Shown piece by piece: positions 1 to 11,605 of a stretch of DNA of 64,000 nt. Positions within the stretch are counted from its first letter, which is position 1; each line of letters opens with the position of its first letter. This DNA is from Glandiceps talaboti (taxonomy: Eukaryota > Hemichordata > Enteropneusta > Spengelidae). Position numbers and translations under genes: made by a program. The notes under the pieces were generated by a model. The model did not search any database. It was given only the letters and a program-made list of their open reading frames with translations, and had not been told where the DNA came from. Location of the stretch: the NCBI RefSeq assembly GCF_964340395.1, contig NC_135553.1, positions 8,485,001 through 8,549,000 of the forward strand, read 5' to 3'.

Positions 1-720
1 CATTGTCCTACACACAGTGGTCAGTGGTTGTAATTCTTTCGTTTTCATCGACGTTGCAGATTTTAGCTAATATTGCGCAGATGAAAAAGATAAGAACCGA
101 CTTTTGTCCGATCATCGTCGTAAAAAAACCGCAGCCTCTTTTACGACACCGTCCAAGACGCATCTCGATATTTAGCAGTGTCCAGTCGCAGAAGAAATAA
201 CAGCCCTGCAGCTAGCTGGTTTGCGTGAATGTGTCCGATGTGATAATCTCAATCTACGTTGGAATAGAGGCGTTTGTCTGCAGCGGTTTCCTTTATCAAA
301 GCGCTATTAGCGGTTTCTACCCTTAACTTAACTTTTCTCTTTTGGTTGTGTTATTATTATATCTCGCTATATTATATTGGCACATTGTAAGTAACGTACA
401 TGCCAAACATGAAAAATCACCGTGACAATGAACGATGTTGGTTATACTCCGAAACTAGAATAAAACTAAAACTTCAGGGATTCTAAGACACGTCAAGTGA
501 CTGATAATTTCACAATATGCAATTGCAAAAGATTGCAAAATTTGGTCAATATTCTCATCTATAAACAAGTGCACGTAGAAGTTGCCGGTATAGTTGTGTT
601 TGTAATTCTATCATTACGCTCTCAGACTTGTGATGAAGGCTGAGATGTAACTTCTATTTCTACTGCTTTCATAAGTGTTATGGGCGACGGACAAACAAAA
701 CTCTTCTTTATACATGGTGT
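1..720. other. intergenic, nothing recognised
   Basis: No open frame here resembles a known family, and no RNA gene or terminal repeat is visible. It is AT-rich single-copy-looking DNA. Confidence 0.5.
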
Positions 721-751
721 TCATGTAACTTTTTCCCATCCATACATAGCT

Positions 752-798
752 TCGGTTACCCAACCTCTGCCCCCAGCGGCGAGAGTCTGGGTAACCGA
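752..798. repeat. short hairpin, MITE-like fragment
   Basis: Perfect 11-bp inverted arms (TCGGTTACCCA at 752-762 and its complement at 788-798) enclose a 25-nt GC-rich spacer. The surrounding DNA is AT-rich, so the block stands out. It may be the core of a miniature inverted-repeat element. No target-site duplication was identified. Confidence 0.5.
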
Positions 799-1502
799 GA
801 CCACTCTATAAGTCACTATGGGGGCGCTGTTCCCTGTTGGCGTTCCGGTTGATGTAAAGTATGACAGCTCATACTTTATTCTCAGTGTTATTCCTATTTA
901 CAACCTACATAAGGTATTTATTACATTATATCAGTTTTATTGCATACAGTCTAAACATTGGCCTACTTTCCACCATTCAAGTGTATAGACATATGGAGAA
1001 GTAATTTCTACAAGCTATTTTTTCCAAATTTATTATGGTCATAAATCAATGCATGCATATTTGACAAATGCTATTACTTGTACATGTTATTATCTGCAAA
1101 CGGTGAACAAACACTCTTGTATTTGATAACTGTAACTAGACGTGGTGTCTGATCACATTATAATGTTTACATTCAAATGCATTCTACAGGTGTCACGGAA
1201 ACACCAAAGGAGCTCTACACCACAGTTTTTTTCTTGTTACTGTCAGACTTATTTTCACATCCAAACATTTTTGGAGATAGATAATTTTTCACATTTTGGC
1301 TGTTTCATTTTGGCAAATTATTATTTTTTTGACTACAGCTCACTTATAACCAGTTATTAAATCCAAACCTATTAAAATAAGTCTGCCTTTATCACCTGTA
1401 GTTACTTCAGAGTTTACCAGTGAAAGTCATTTCATTTTCACACTCATTCATTTTGGCTCAAACCACCGGGGCATGGGGATAGGCCATATATGTTTACAAA
1501 TA

Positions 1503-1546
1503 TTTTTTTTTTTTTTTTTTTTTTTTTTGGGGGGGGGGGGGGGGGG
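1503..1546. repeat. T26-G18 homopolymer junction
   Basis: A run of 26 T is followed directly by a run of 18 G. The two runs abut without interruption. Run lengths in the assembly may be unreliable. Confidence 0.9.
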
Positions 1547-1720
1547 AGTTATTGGTTTCTTTTACATATTTTTTTTTTATCATTTCCCTTCCCTGTAATA
1601 AAGTAATGATTTGAAGAGCTGGTGTTTTCTTTTTTCTAAATCAAATTTTTAACTGCTCTTTGCTGGTGTGATAAACCAGTTTTACTATGACTACCTTATT
1701 TATTATTTATGAATTAGTTT

Positions 1721-1797
1721 GGTGACTCTTCCTCATCCCCACTCACCATGTAAAAAGGACCTTGTTATATGGTGAGTGGGGACGAGGAAGGGTCACC
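1721..1797. repeat. 29-bp-arm hairpin
   Basis: The arm at 1721-1749 is the reverse complement of 1769-1797 at 27 of 29 positions, with a 19-nt loop. This is a strong snap-back structure of MITE type. A 60-codon plus-strand frame starts inside the right arm, but it has no recognisable homology and is not called as a gene. Confidence 0.75.
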
Positions 1798-1799
1798 AG

Positions 1800-2985
1800 T
1801 TGAGTTTTTAATTCCTTTTGAAGCCATTGGACAGGTCACCTGTCAAATCAGCTCACAAGTTTATGATATAAAATTGACAAGATATTGCATTACATTCAAC
1901 AGTTTGAATAGATTATTTAACCTAGCCCAGAGACTTGGCTATCCGGCCTGACGATTTCATTTGAGTCTGTATGTCAAGACAGATAAGGGACAGTTGCACG
2001 ATGTCACACAAGCTCAATATAAACAGACTTCTTTCATTCAGCGGGAGGTCTTCCGTCTATGCAATTGCTGAACTTCATTTTTGCACTTCTAACCAAATTT
2101 CTAAAACTTTCACACTTTCAATAACAGGTTCTATATCTAAAACTGAGATGTTGACAAGTTGATCAAAAATTTACTATGCTGGGTTTCTGGTTAGTATTTT
2201 AATGTGTTTACTATGTGGTTCACATTGTATTGATCATAGTTGCAAGACCTCTACAATTTTAACCATGGTTTATAGCGTATATAAATGTGTCAATGTTGCA
2301 CTTGTGTACACTCGTTTAGGGGGGAGGGTTAGAAGACAGTTGCTTAGCAAGCTTGTGTGAAATTATGCAATTGTCCCTAACTCAAATCTCTGGAGGAAGA
2401 AATACCATGATCCACATTATATCACTATCCACAGCATATATATGTTACTCCACATGTACATTTATTAAAATCAACATTTCCATACACCTGTACCACAGTA
2501 AAAGTTCTTTACAGCTTTTAATTCCATGTGTTCATACATCATGTCACAGATACAAATGAAATAACACATACCACATCCAAACTTAAAGTTGATGCAAACA
2601 TGAAATTTCAGCAATAACATCTACAAAATCGCATTGTATCTAAAACATAACACCAGAAATTAACTTACAATTTTTTGTTTGTTTATTTTTGTATTCAAAG
2701 CTTTATTTATTACTCAGAAGAAGACGCTATAATCTTTGTAATTTCTATTTTATTTGTCATTGTGTTCCAAAAGTTACTGTATTATTTATCTTCTTTTTTT
2801 GTTGAATGATGAGCGGTGGTGGCCCTATTCTTATGAAATTTATAAAATCAAATTTAAAACATAACACTGAACAAAAGTTCTGACGCCGTTAAAGTGAAAA
2901 CTTATCAGGGTTTGGATGTAACTTGAATGTATCCGAGACCAAGCAATATATATGAACTTTTTAGTGTACATATCATTTCATCCAC
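1800..2985. other. intergenic, nothing recognised
   Basis: AT-rich DNA with several frames of about 60 codons, none resembling a protein family. No RNA gene seen. Confidence 0.5.
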
Positions 2986-2990
2986 AGGTA

Positions 2991-3089
2991 CTCGAATCAA
3001 TGTGTATGATTTAAAAAAAAATATGTATGTAAATAAGACTTATTTACATACATATATATATTTTTTTAAATCATACACATTGATTCGAG
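2991..3089. repeat. near-perfect palindrome of about 100 bp
   Basis: The left arm (2991-3037) and right arm (3039-3089) are reverse complements apart from a few extra AT dinucleotides in the right arm, with a single-base centre. The outer ends read CTCGAATCAATG and its complement. The structure is that of a snap-back MITE. Confidence 0.8.
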
Positions 3090-3542
3090 AGCCTGTGATT
3101 TCATCCCTTCTCAAAGTTTGATTTTATCATGCCGTTTTATTTTTTTTAAACCCAAGTAAAAGTTGTATGATACCATTTTGAAAAATAAGCTTGGTTGCTA
3201 ACCTTTCCTGTAAACATGAGATCCATAGCCAGACCTACTAAAAGTGTCATGAAATGGATCCAATCTTTAGCTGCTTTGAAATACACTGCAATGCAATGAT
3301 TTTTGTGAAATGTTATTTCATTTTATCATGTTTTTTCAGAAGTTATAAGATAACATCTCCATTTCCTTGACGATGATAAAGAACATCTGGTAAGGCTAGC
3401 AACCAATCATAGCTCACAAAGATCACAGATTTTTGAAATGTATTTTATCAGTGATTCTTAATTGCCATGAGTGTCAAAAAATAACTAACATTGAGCTAGG
3501 CAAGCATTGTTCCCTAGATATCCAATACATTAAATTCATTTT

Positions 3543-3545
<3 letters not shown>

Positions 3546-3627
<82 letters not shown>

Positions 3628-3639
3628 AAAAAAAAAAAA
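3546..3639. repeat. (CA)n followed by A17
   Basis: About 39 uninterrupted CA units run into a run of 17 A. Long frames of alternating His-Thr or Cys-Val across it are artefacts of the repeat. Confidence 0.95.
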
Positions 3640-4336
3640 CCCCAATTTTTCTTTACAGCAGAAACATATTTCAAATACACCTGATTCATAGGAAACAAGA
3701 AATATATTAACTTTGGGCAGGAAATAAATCTGAGAATTCATTTCATGGACATAAAAAAAACAAGAAATTTACAGAACAAAATATTGCTGCACCAGCTGCA
3801 ACTAGAAAAACAATTTGAGACTGTTTTGTTAGATGTACATGTAATGACATAATTATAATATCATACACCCTGAACGGTATTGAATTACATGTGGGTAAAC
3901 ATACTTGTGTAGTACTACACATAGTATATGGTGCAATATATCCAATCAAACTGATTTCTCGATCTGTACCCAACAAATCGGCATTCTCAATGACACACAT
4001 TTTTAATTTGTTATTTACACAACTCATGGATAAAATCAACATCTACATAACATGTACAATATATAATTATTGGAATTTTAACAACTTTCGGTGAATATAT
4101 TGTTGGTTGGGCTGACTGAAAAACTGATTGAAAAACTAATTATTTCAGTTACGGCTAGTGCAGCTTTAGTAACGTAACACTTAATGGGATATATCTTGGA
4201 CCTGGATATATCGATGTTTTCTAAACTGAATGCCTTCCATTGTTTTTAAACCTACAACTGTAGATGATGTTTATCAGAACTTCTTGAAATCAGCGCCATG
4301 TCGCGCCATCCTCACCTGCCTGCTCTATCCATGAAA

Positions 4337-4380
4337 GAGGTTGACCGATGTGTGAGGGCGCCCCATCACAGTATACTTTA
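4337..4380 (+). repeat. dispersed repeat, copy 1
   Basis: A roughly 43-bp block containing GATGTGTGAGGGCGCCCC matches the block at 5213-5256 with few differences. The two copies lie in the same orientation about 880 bp apart. The family is not recognised. Confidence 0.6.
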
Positions 4381-4430
4381 CACACTACCTCATAGAAACT
4401 AATACTGTGTATAGCCTAGAGACTAGGTGA

Positions 4431-4479
4431 GGTCACTATCACAGAATACCTGTTTAAATGATATTCTGTGACAATGACC
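4431..4479. repeat. imperfect 18-bp hairpin
   Basis: 4431-4448 and 4462-4479 are reverse complements at 16 of 18 positions with a short AT-rich loop. Confidence 0.55.
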
Positions 4480-4624
4480 ATGACAATTAAGTGTCTGGGC
4501 TTTGCTGCATTAGAAATACTACCATCAATAAGGTATGATGTGTGAAAACAGCCTGTATGTCTCTTTGCATTGACATCAAATAAATATACTGTAAATTTTT
4601 TTCCATTACTTTAACAGCCATACA

Positions 4625-4784
4625 CTTGAAGGACTAATGCTACAACATTACTTCAGTCACCTATCCTAACTGCCATTTTGTTTTGTTTTTCCATTTTCGA
4701 ATGACCTTCCAACATATCATTCAAAACTCAAAATGGCAATTAAATAGGATAGCTGAAATAGTGTAGTGGTGTTAGTCCTTCAAG
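4625..4784. repeat. MITE-like palindromic element
   Basis: The left arm (4625-4680) and right arm (4729-4784) form an imperfect inverted repeat about 56 bp long. The outermost bases CTTGAAGGACTAA are well matched. A smaller inner hairpin lies near 4698-4722. There is no coding capacity. Its end sequence resembles the element at 11606-11989, so both may belong to one family. Confidence 0.7.
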
Positions 4785-5850
4785 ACAACTGGCAGGAAAG
4801 TCATTAGTTGTCATTGTATGTCAAATATCACTTGGTATCTATACTGGTTGATCTTGACTCTGTCCTCTCAACAGGAATACGAATTTAACATCTTAATTAA
4901 AATGAACTGCTGGCTAGAAACCAGGCACAAATTCTCACTGGATTTTAAATCTATCCATCAAATGATATCAGGAGCATCCCAATTCGACATAAATATTAAC
5001 AAATTGGCATAGGTTGACAGAATCAGCCAATCGCAAGAGGAAACATTTGCTGAGTCATGTATATCAAATCACACTATGACCAGAGAGTATACAACTGGGT
5101 TGAGCCATTGCTATTTGCAATGGTCATCTAATTTTAGACTTGACTCCTGCACCACAGTTCAAAGTCCTACGTATGTGTCGAAACAGTCAAGATCAATCTA
5201 GATTGATTGTGGGAGGGGTTTGCCGATGTGTGAGGGTGCCCCGTCATGGCATACCTTGACTAAGATCCAGCAATCATACCAGCAATCATACAAAGCTAAT
5301 ACCAAATATGGCAGTTTAATGACGATTTCTTTCTAAAATGAGGGAGCATTCTCTCTATTATCAATATACTGGCATAAAAATGAACAACACTGACACAAAA
5401 TATTGATTGTTGAAATATTTGGGTAAGTAAATAAGTAAATAATATACAGGCGGGGTTATGAAATTGTGTTTTGATCACTCATGACAGTCACGAACCATTA
5501 GCGGTCCAAGTGCAACAAACCCGCGGGCTTGCCTGGCGAAAACGGGTGTCATAAAAGTTGTTTGCATCTCTAAAGCTGTTTGTAGCGTTACTTATAATAG
5601 CCTAATAAATTGATAACAACTGATATAAGACGAAGATAAGGTTTGCCTCAATTGCAGTCCATGCAGACGGCCAAATAGAGGTTTTACAGCTGTTTACTTG
5701 TGTTATGTAAGAGCCCATCATCACATGTGTAAATATTGGTACTCTTTGATAACATGTCCACTTGCTTGGCTAATGGCTTGTCCCAGTAATGTGTCATGGG
5801 ATAAAGATTACTAAAAATTGAAATTAGATTAAGATTATTTGACAGATTAG
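4785..5850. other. intergenic between MITE and DHCR7 3' end
   Basis: Contains the second copy of the dispersed block (5213-5256) and otherwise nothing recognisable. Confidence 0.5.
5213..5256 (+). repeat. dispersed repeat, copy 2
   Basis: Second copy of the block described at 4337-4380; it shares CCGATGTGTGAGGG and the following GCCCC. Confidence 0.6.
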
Positions 5851-5851
5851 T

Positions 5852-5857
5852 TTTATT
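5852..5857 (-). promoter_or_regulatory. candidate poly(A) signal of DHCR7
   Basis: AATAAA on the minus strand, about 260 nt beyond the DHCR7 stop codon. It is the best placed match I found. The hexamer is common in AT-rich DNA, so this is only positional inference. Confidence 0.35.
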
Positions 5858-6115
5858 ATTGTGAGTGTGTCTATTTCATGTACATATGTACCACACAACA
5901 GTTCTAAATTTGATCTGTTATATCACACTTTCCTGATCATTTACTGCTAGGGAGATCATACACTGGCCAGAAAGTTTACTCTCGTTTCAGAAAAGTTATT
6001 AACTTTTCACAAGAAAAATTGTGGTTTTTTACAAGGGTAGGAATGTTTTTAGCTTTACCGAAAAGTTAAGTGTGTCACAACAATCCTAAAATAAAAGTCA
6101 GTATGACTGAGAGTT

Positions 6116-9100
6116 CTAAAATATACCTGGCAGTAACCTGTAGCGTACCCGGGATATGTACCGATCCCAGTCTTTCCCATATTTACACCTGCACCGATGT
6201 TCATCACGTAAACACCTGTGCACCAGTAAAATGGTCATGAACACAATATAGAAATATGGCAGCACATGACCGAAGCCAGTAGCCAGGCAGTACGACAAGG
6301 ATCCCATCAAATCACCGGTGTAGTTCATGTGACGAGCAACACCCCACCATCCTGATAACAATAGCTTGTTTTGTCGCTTCTTACCATCCGATGAAATATA
6401 GCTGCATTGGATAAACTCTGGTGTCTTACCCCAGATGATGCAGTCTCCGTCGTTGCTGCGGAAGTAATCTTTCTGGAAATTGACATCCCGGAATATGTAA
6501 TAGCCGGCTAATCCAAGGGTGAGAACTACACAACAATGTATAGCAGATAACTCCACTGGGTTATATACCAGATACAAACTCTGTGAAATTGCAAAAATAA
6601 ATAAATATTTATTATCAACGTACTATGTACCAATTCAACTACCTGGAAGCTACAATTATCTGTTCTGGACTACTCGACTCCTTTAATCACAGCATAATCA
6701 GTCTCAATCTGCAACTATGCCCTCTAGTGGCTGAGGGTGAAGAATGAAGGCTAGAGGTTCGGTCGAAACTTTTCGTAATGCTTTGAATTTTTAGTTGTGT
6801 GAAATTGGCCCTGTGCAAACAACTTTCAGCATGAATAATATTAGTTTTAATTGTACACAAGTCAAACATTTGCTGATGACAAAATATAAGTAACTAATAC
6901 AAGGAATAAACTTGAGGTTGGGTCATTTTCAGTGTATGTGTGTCCTTTGCCAAATTGACAACAGACAATATCTTGTGACGCACCAATGATTTGGTGTTTC
7001 TCTAAGTGACAATGTAAATCAAAATTTAAATAAATGCTACAATAATTGTAAAACTTGATGTATACTGAACAATATGAAGGATTTTTTTTTATAGAAATTG
7101 TTTTAAATTAGATCTATGTATGAAATGAGAGGGTAAGGAGACCTCATTTCAATGTGCATAGTGCATAAATTCATCATACATTTTCCTTACCTGTAGTGTA
7201 TACATATATGGCAGCCATACACAGTCTCCCCAACCAAGGTACCATCCAAAATGATCATGACAGATATCAATAGTATGCAGGTACCAGGATTCATTCCAGA
7301 AGTAATCTACCACATAGATTGCCTGGAGAACATTCACTAAAAGCATGGAATTGGTCACTGTTCCGTACAATTCATACTGTTTCCACGCACAGGAAAGATT
7401 AATTAAGGTCCATGCCACAATTCCGGGGCGTCCATTGAAGAATAACTTAAAATCAAACCATTTGCCAATTCTAGGGTTCAGCTCTATCCCCATCATGTAA
7501 TCATAAAATATATTGTTGCTGAATTTCCGGTCTTCGGCGCTAGTTGGAAAGAAGTATGCCTTAACCATGACAAATACAGCAACTATATTTCCTACTATGT
7601 TGGCTACCCAAAGTAGACCACCCCAGTTGTCAAAAATGATGGTTGGAGAGAATAACTTGAAGTAAAAAGCATTTGCAAACCAAAATGCATGAGACAGAAA
7701 CCATGCTTGAAGGCCATTCACTAAATACCACATTTGATTGCCTGCCGGTGTGACTGCACCAAGGCGGACTCCACCTTTGTAGCTGGGTAGTATGTAATGT
7801 AAGACATCAGGAGTGTGGTACAGAATTATCTGGTGATTAAACAAAGACAGGGTAAGAGTGAAACACTGGAGGTGATAAACGAATGAGAACAAATCCTTCA
7901 CATGAAAATGAAAAGTTCCGCACACAGATATCTGAAGTATGAGAACTTAGAACTATGCTCTTACGGTTAATTCTGAAATGTCACCTACGGTATTGTCTAC
8001 ATTTTTTGGACTGAGGATATAAGTTATCTAATCAAGTATTTTTTTTACAGAGATACCTTATGTATTTGCCTGTCTATACTGCTCATCTGTGTTTCGGCAG
8101 CTATCAAAGTCACAGATCAGCACCGTAGACATCCTAGAAATGTATTCAATTCAATTCAATTCAATTCAATCTGAGCATGATAGCGTTCGAAGTTCAAACA
8201 TTGTATGATTCATATGTGCAGTTGAAGAATATTTTGCGCTATCACAATCATTGTGCTGTGTTCACTATACTAGTATATCATAATTAGTCCACTTATGGTA
8301 GAAAAATTGACAACAGAAAAACAGTAGGAGGGTAACTAACCTGGAATGTGAGCCATGTTAATCCAACCTTCCATGCTTGCAGGGTCATACTGGGTACTTT
8401 CATCCACAAGTCATAAAGTGATTTACCATTGTATAAATCTACTATAGGCCCACCGAGTGCACATTGGTAATTGTCACAGGAGACAAAGAAATAAAACACA
8501 AGCACTGGGGCAAATAACAACAATCCTAAAATACTAAGATATGAAAACAGGTCCACTTCCCTGTAGCAAATAGAAAATTGACACATATTAGTCTAAGGGT
8601 AAAACTGATGCAGTCAATAAACTTGTCTATTCTTGCTGAAAGATTTGGAATTTTTTAGTACACACATATACTGAAAATGTTATCAAACCATTTACATATA
8701 CCTGAATATCAGTTTTGACTTATTTCAATAGCAAGCAATGATTTAGGATGTTTCAGTAAGTAGACTAATACAAACTTACTTCACCAAAAAAACAGAATGA
8801 TAATACCCCTTTGAGAATAGAAGATAACTTTCATTCTTTATGTATACTATAAATTATACTGTACTATAATAATGTATGTATGTATGTATGTATGTATGTA
8901 TGTATGTATGTATGTATGTATGTATGTATGTACGTACGTACGTACGTACGTACGTACGTACGTACGTACTTACATATATAATATAAAATATAGATTGTTG
9001 TGTATGTGTGTGTGTGCATGTGTGTGTGCATGTGTGTGTGTGTGTGTGTGTGTGCATGTGTGTGTGTGCATGTGTGTGTGAACATCATGAAATAAAAGTT

Positions 9101-9454
9101 AACATTTTTTTAGATTGTGAAATACAACTTATGAAAAGAAGCAATACGTGAAGTGCCTGCAAGTAACTTCTCAGCTCCTAGCTGTACATATTTTCACGAT
9201 GTGGCATTGACATTAACACTAGTTTCTTCACAGAGGATGTCAAGTTAAAGTTATTGTCAACGTAGGCTACCCTAGGAGTCAAGCAGTTTTAGCACTTTTG
9301 AATGTTCCCTGAATGGCTTCACATACCATGCACGTCCCCATTCACCAGGCTTTTGGTCTCCTGCCTCTCCCATTTGTCCGTTAGTTTGACTGCCGTCAAC
9401 TACCCGTGTTTCCGATGATTGCTGGGACCGCATTGCTCTCCTTGTTTGTGCCAT
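6116..9454 (-). CDS. DHCR7: 7-dehydrocholesterol reductase (four coding exons)
   Basis: Reduces the C7-C8 double bond of 7-dehydrocholesterol with NADPH, giving cholesterol, in the ER membrane. Coding exons on the minus strand are 9454-9327, 8560-8341, 7829-7191 and 6580-6116 (stop TAG), giving 483 residues against 475 in human. Every intron has GT..AG ends. Splicing after TG of Trp43 gives GRAW-EVDLFS; the other two junctions (FQ-IILY and TLQ-SLYLV) fall between codons. Residues 1-36 are a variable polar tail. From GEWGRAW onward the protein follows DHCR7 with several hydrophobic membrane segments. ERG4/ERG24-type signatures are intact: [12 protein letters not shown] (about 225-236) and [15 protein letters not shown] (about 450-464). 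Arginines matching human R352, R404 and R446 are present, and the C-terminus is LLPGIF. Exon 3 spans what is four exons in human. No frame break is seen, so the gene is probably functional. The start is the first ATG of the frame, just after a possible 3' splice site. Confidence 0.97.
8143..8170. repeat. (ATTCA)n in DHCR7 intron 2
   Basis: About five and a half tandem copies of the pentamer lie in the 511-nt second coding intron (7830-8340). Confidence 0.85.
8872..9081. repeat. compound microsatellite in DHCR7 intron 1
   Basis: (TATG)n (to about 8930) changes to a pure (TACG)n block (8931-8969). After a short AT spacer comes (TG)n interrupted by regularly placed CA (9001-9080). It fills much of the 766-nt first coding intron (8561-9326). 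Confidence 0.95.
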
Positions 9455-9462
9455 TTGTAATT
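9327..9462 (-). other. first coding exon with likely 5' splice-acceptor
   Basis: On the minus strand TTTATTCCTGTAG precedes position 9462, eight bases upstream of the DHCR7 ATG. This looks like a 3' splice site, so the start codon probably lies in an internal exon with non-coding exon(s) further upstream (above 9.5 kb). In human DHCR7 the ATG also lies downstream of non-coding exons. The upstream exon itself was not identified. Confidence 0.45.
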
Positions 9463-11605
9463 CTACAGGAATAAATTAGATGAAATGAAACAATTATAAA
9501 TTATAATCAGCAATATAGTAATGGACTAAAACATGCACATGAGTAACATTTCGGCATTGCAAGGTATATGTGTGCACTGGAGGTAATAAAGGGGACATCA
9601 TACATGTATGAAATTATTTCAAGGACTTGCAATTATGCGCCAAGTATGGTATACATAACACCAACAAAATTTACTGGTCACAAACAGAACGAGGTTCTCA
9701 AACCTTGGATTACTGACAATTGAATGTAACATTTCTAGTTACTTACAATGCCTGACACTAAATAAACGTTTTAGGTTATTTGTATTGCCTATTGTCTGCA
9801 GAAAAGTGTTTGTTTAAGCCCTCCTTCATGAATTCCATTTACAGCAGGGAGTGTGTGACAAAGATTTGCAAACCACAGGTAACACATTGGGTGACTGAGT
9901 ATTTGGTTAGCTTTACATTGTTTCTTATTTGTAATACCATTGTAACTCAGGTAGAATTTTACATGTACCTACTTTCGCACACCGGCATTGGTAAGACTTC
10001 CCATCGGGCCCCCTCAACATTTAAAATCATAACATACACAAAGGCATGAGATTAGCTGGGTTACATAGGTTGTGTGGTTCGGTTAACTAAATTTAGATTT
10101 TATCTATTTTTATATAATTGTGAGCCAACATATAGGTCTTTCCCAGACATTAATGACAACTGTACATAGTAATTAGACCTGTATCTACCCACTATCTATT
10201 ATGTAATAATTCATGTTACTAGTATCTTTCAATTGTACAAGCACCAGTCTATTTTAGTATCTCAGATACAAGTTGTATATTCAGTATATAGCAGTATCCA
10301 TCATTGAACTTCATGAGACCCCCCCCTTAGATTCATGAACACTTATTCAAAGGTTGAGAGGTGGAAATTCCACCTTTTATCTTATCTTTAAGACTGAATT
10401 AGGTGATTTAATATTTGAGGAGCCTCTGGCCAAAGTGCCAACTGACAATTAGCAGCAATGTTATTGTTATTAACATTAACATTATTTCAGGAAAAAATCA
10501 GAAAGAACACAAAATGCTCAATATATCCCATAGCTTAAACAGACTAAAAAAAAATAATAAATAAAACATGTAGACAAAAAGAGAATGTTGTAACTAGCAG
10601 ATCTCATGAAAGCATCATACATATTTCATAATGGTATTCTTGATTTCCATTTCATCGGAAAGTGTACAACAAATTTATGTCAACAATTAACAAAGGATGG
10701 GAAACCATGTGCAGTTGAGTTGTTGGAACTAAACCCTACAAGTGTAGTGTTTCCTTTGAATTTGGCCTAATCTCTCAGCAATGCAATATAGCAACTATCA
10801 ATGGTCATTTTAGGTCATTTTAATTTGTATTCTATTTGCTGATCTCAACTTGAAGGACACTGACAGACATTATTAACTTGCTTGTCACAAGTTATATAAA
10901 AATGTTGGGTTTTTTACTTGAAGTTGTGTGTGTGAATATTTATGCTACACTAATGAGTGTCACTGCACACTGAGATATCCAAAAGAGATGAAATTTCGGG
11001 CATGACACTTACATCATTACACTTCAATGTGAATGAGGTGTGCCATGCATTGCGCTGTTCCTGCTAGTTTACATACCCCCTCTTTCCCCATCACACCATA
11101 TGGCTGTTTGTTTACAAGCAGTACCCTCCCTGTGGGAATTCAATTTATGAACACCTTATCGCAACTATATCATACACTAATATAAACTTTCACTTCATAC
11201 ACTTAAGTCATTAATTATCCAGTCACTAAATTTACAACACTGCTGCAATTTTTTTCAGAATTTCATAAATGTATTTATCTTTCAGACATTAAATCATGTT
11301 TCAAGGAATGAAAAAAAGTCTCCTTACTCTATGATCATACCCAGGAGATAGGGTAGTTTAATGTCTAAAGTGAATGGTTCCTTCTACTTTGTAAAACTAT
11401 CCTGATTTTGGACAACCATGAGTGGTCATCTGAAATCATGCTGACCTTGTTCTGCATATGAATGTACACTATTCCCACTCTTCTACCACTCTATTTGTAA
11501 ATGAAAACCCTACAGAAGATGTATAAATGTAAATAGGTGCTAATTACTTTAACAATTATGTGGTTGACAGCAAATGATTTGGTACTTAATCAACCCTGGA
11601 TTAAA
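9463..11605. other. DHCR7 upstream region, nothing recognised
   Basis: May contain the non-coding 5' exon and promoter of DHCR7, but no CpG-rich block or clear donor site could be tied to the gene. No other coding frame resembles a known family. Confidence 0.45.

Noticed and set aside
3433-3741. Three overlapping frames of poly His-Thr or Cys-Val
   Set aside because: Pure translation of the (CA)n tract. The same applies to frames over every microsatellite (8.9, 22.3, 25.6, 26.1, 26.9, 33.0, 38.1, 40.7, 49.1, 51.8, 55.6-55.9, 60.6-60.9, 61.8 and 63.6-64.0 kb).
7830-7925. Extension of DHCR7 exon 3 upstream to an ATG at about 7925
   Set aside because: The sequence upstream of 7829 is intronic: the acceptor CACCAG|ATAATT restores the conserved FQ-IILY junction, whereas the extension matches no DHCR7 protein.
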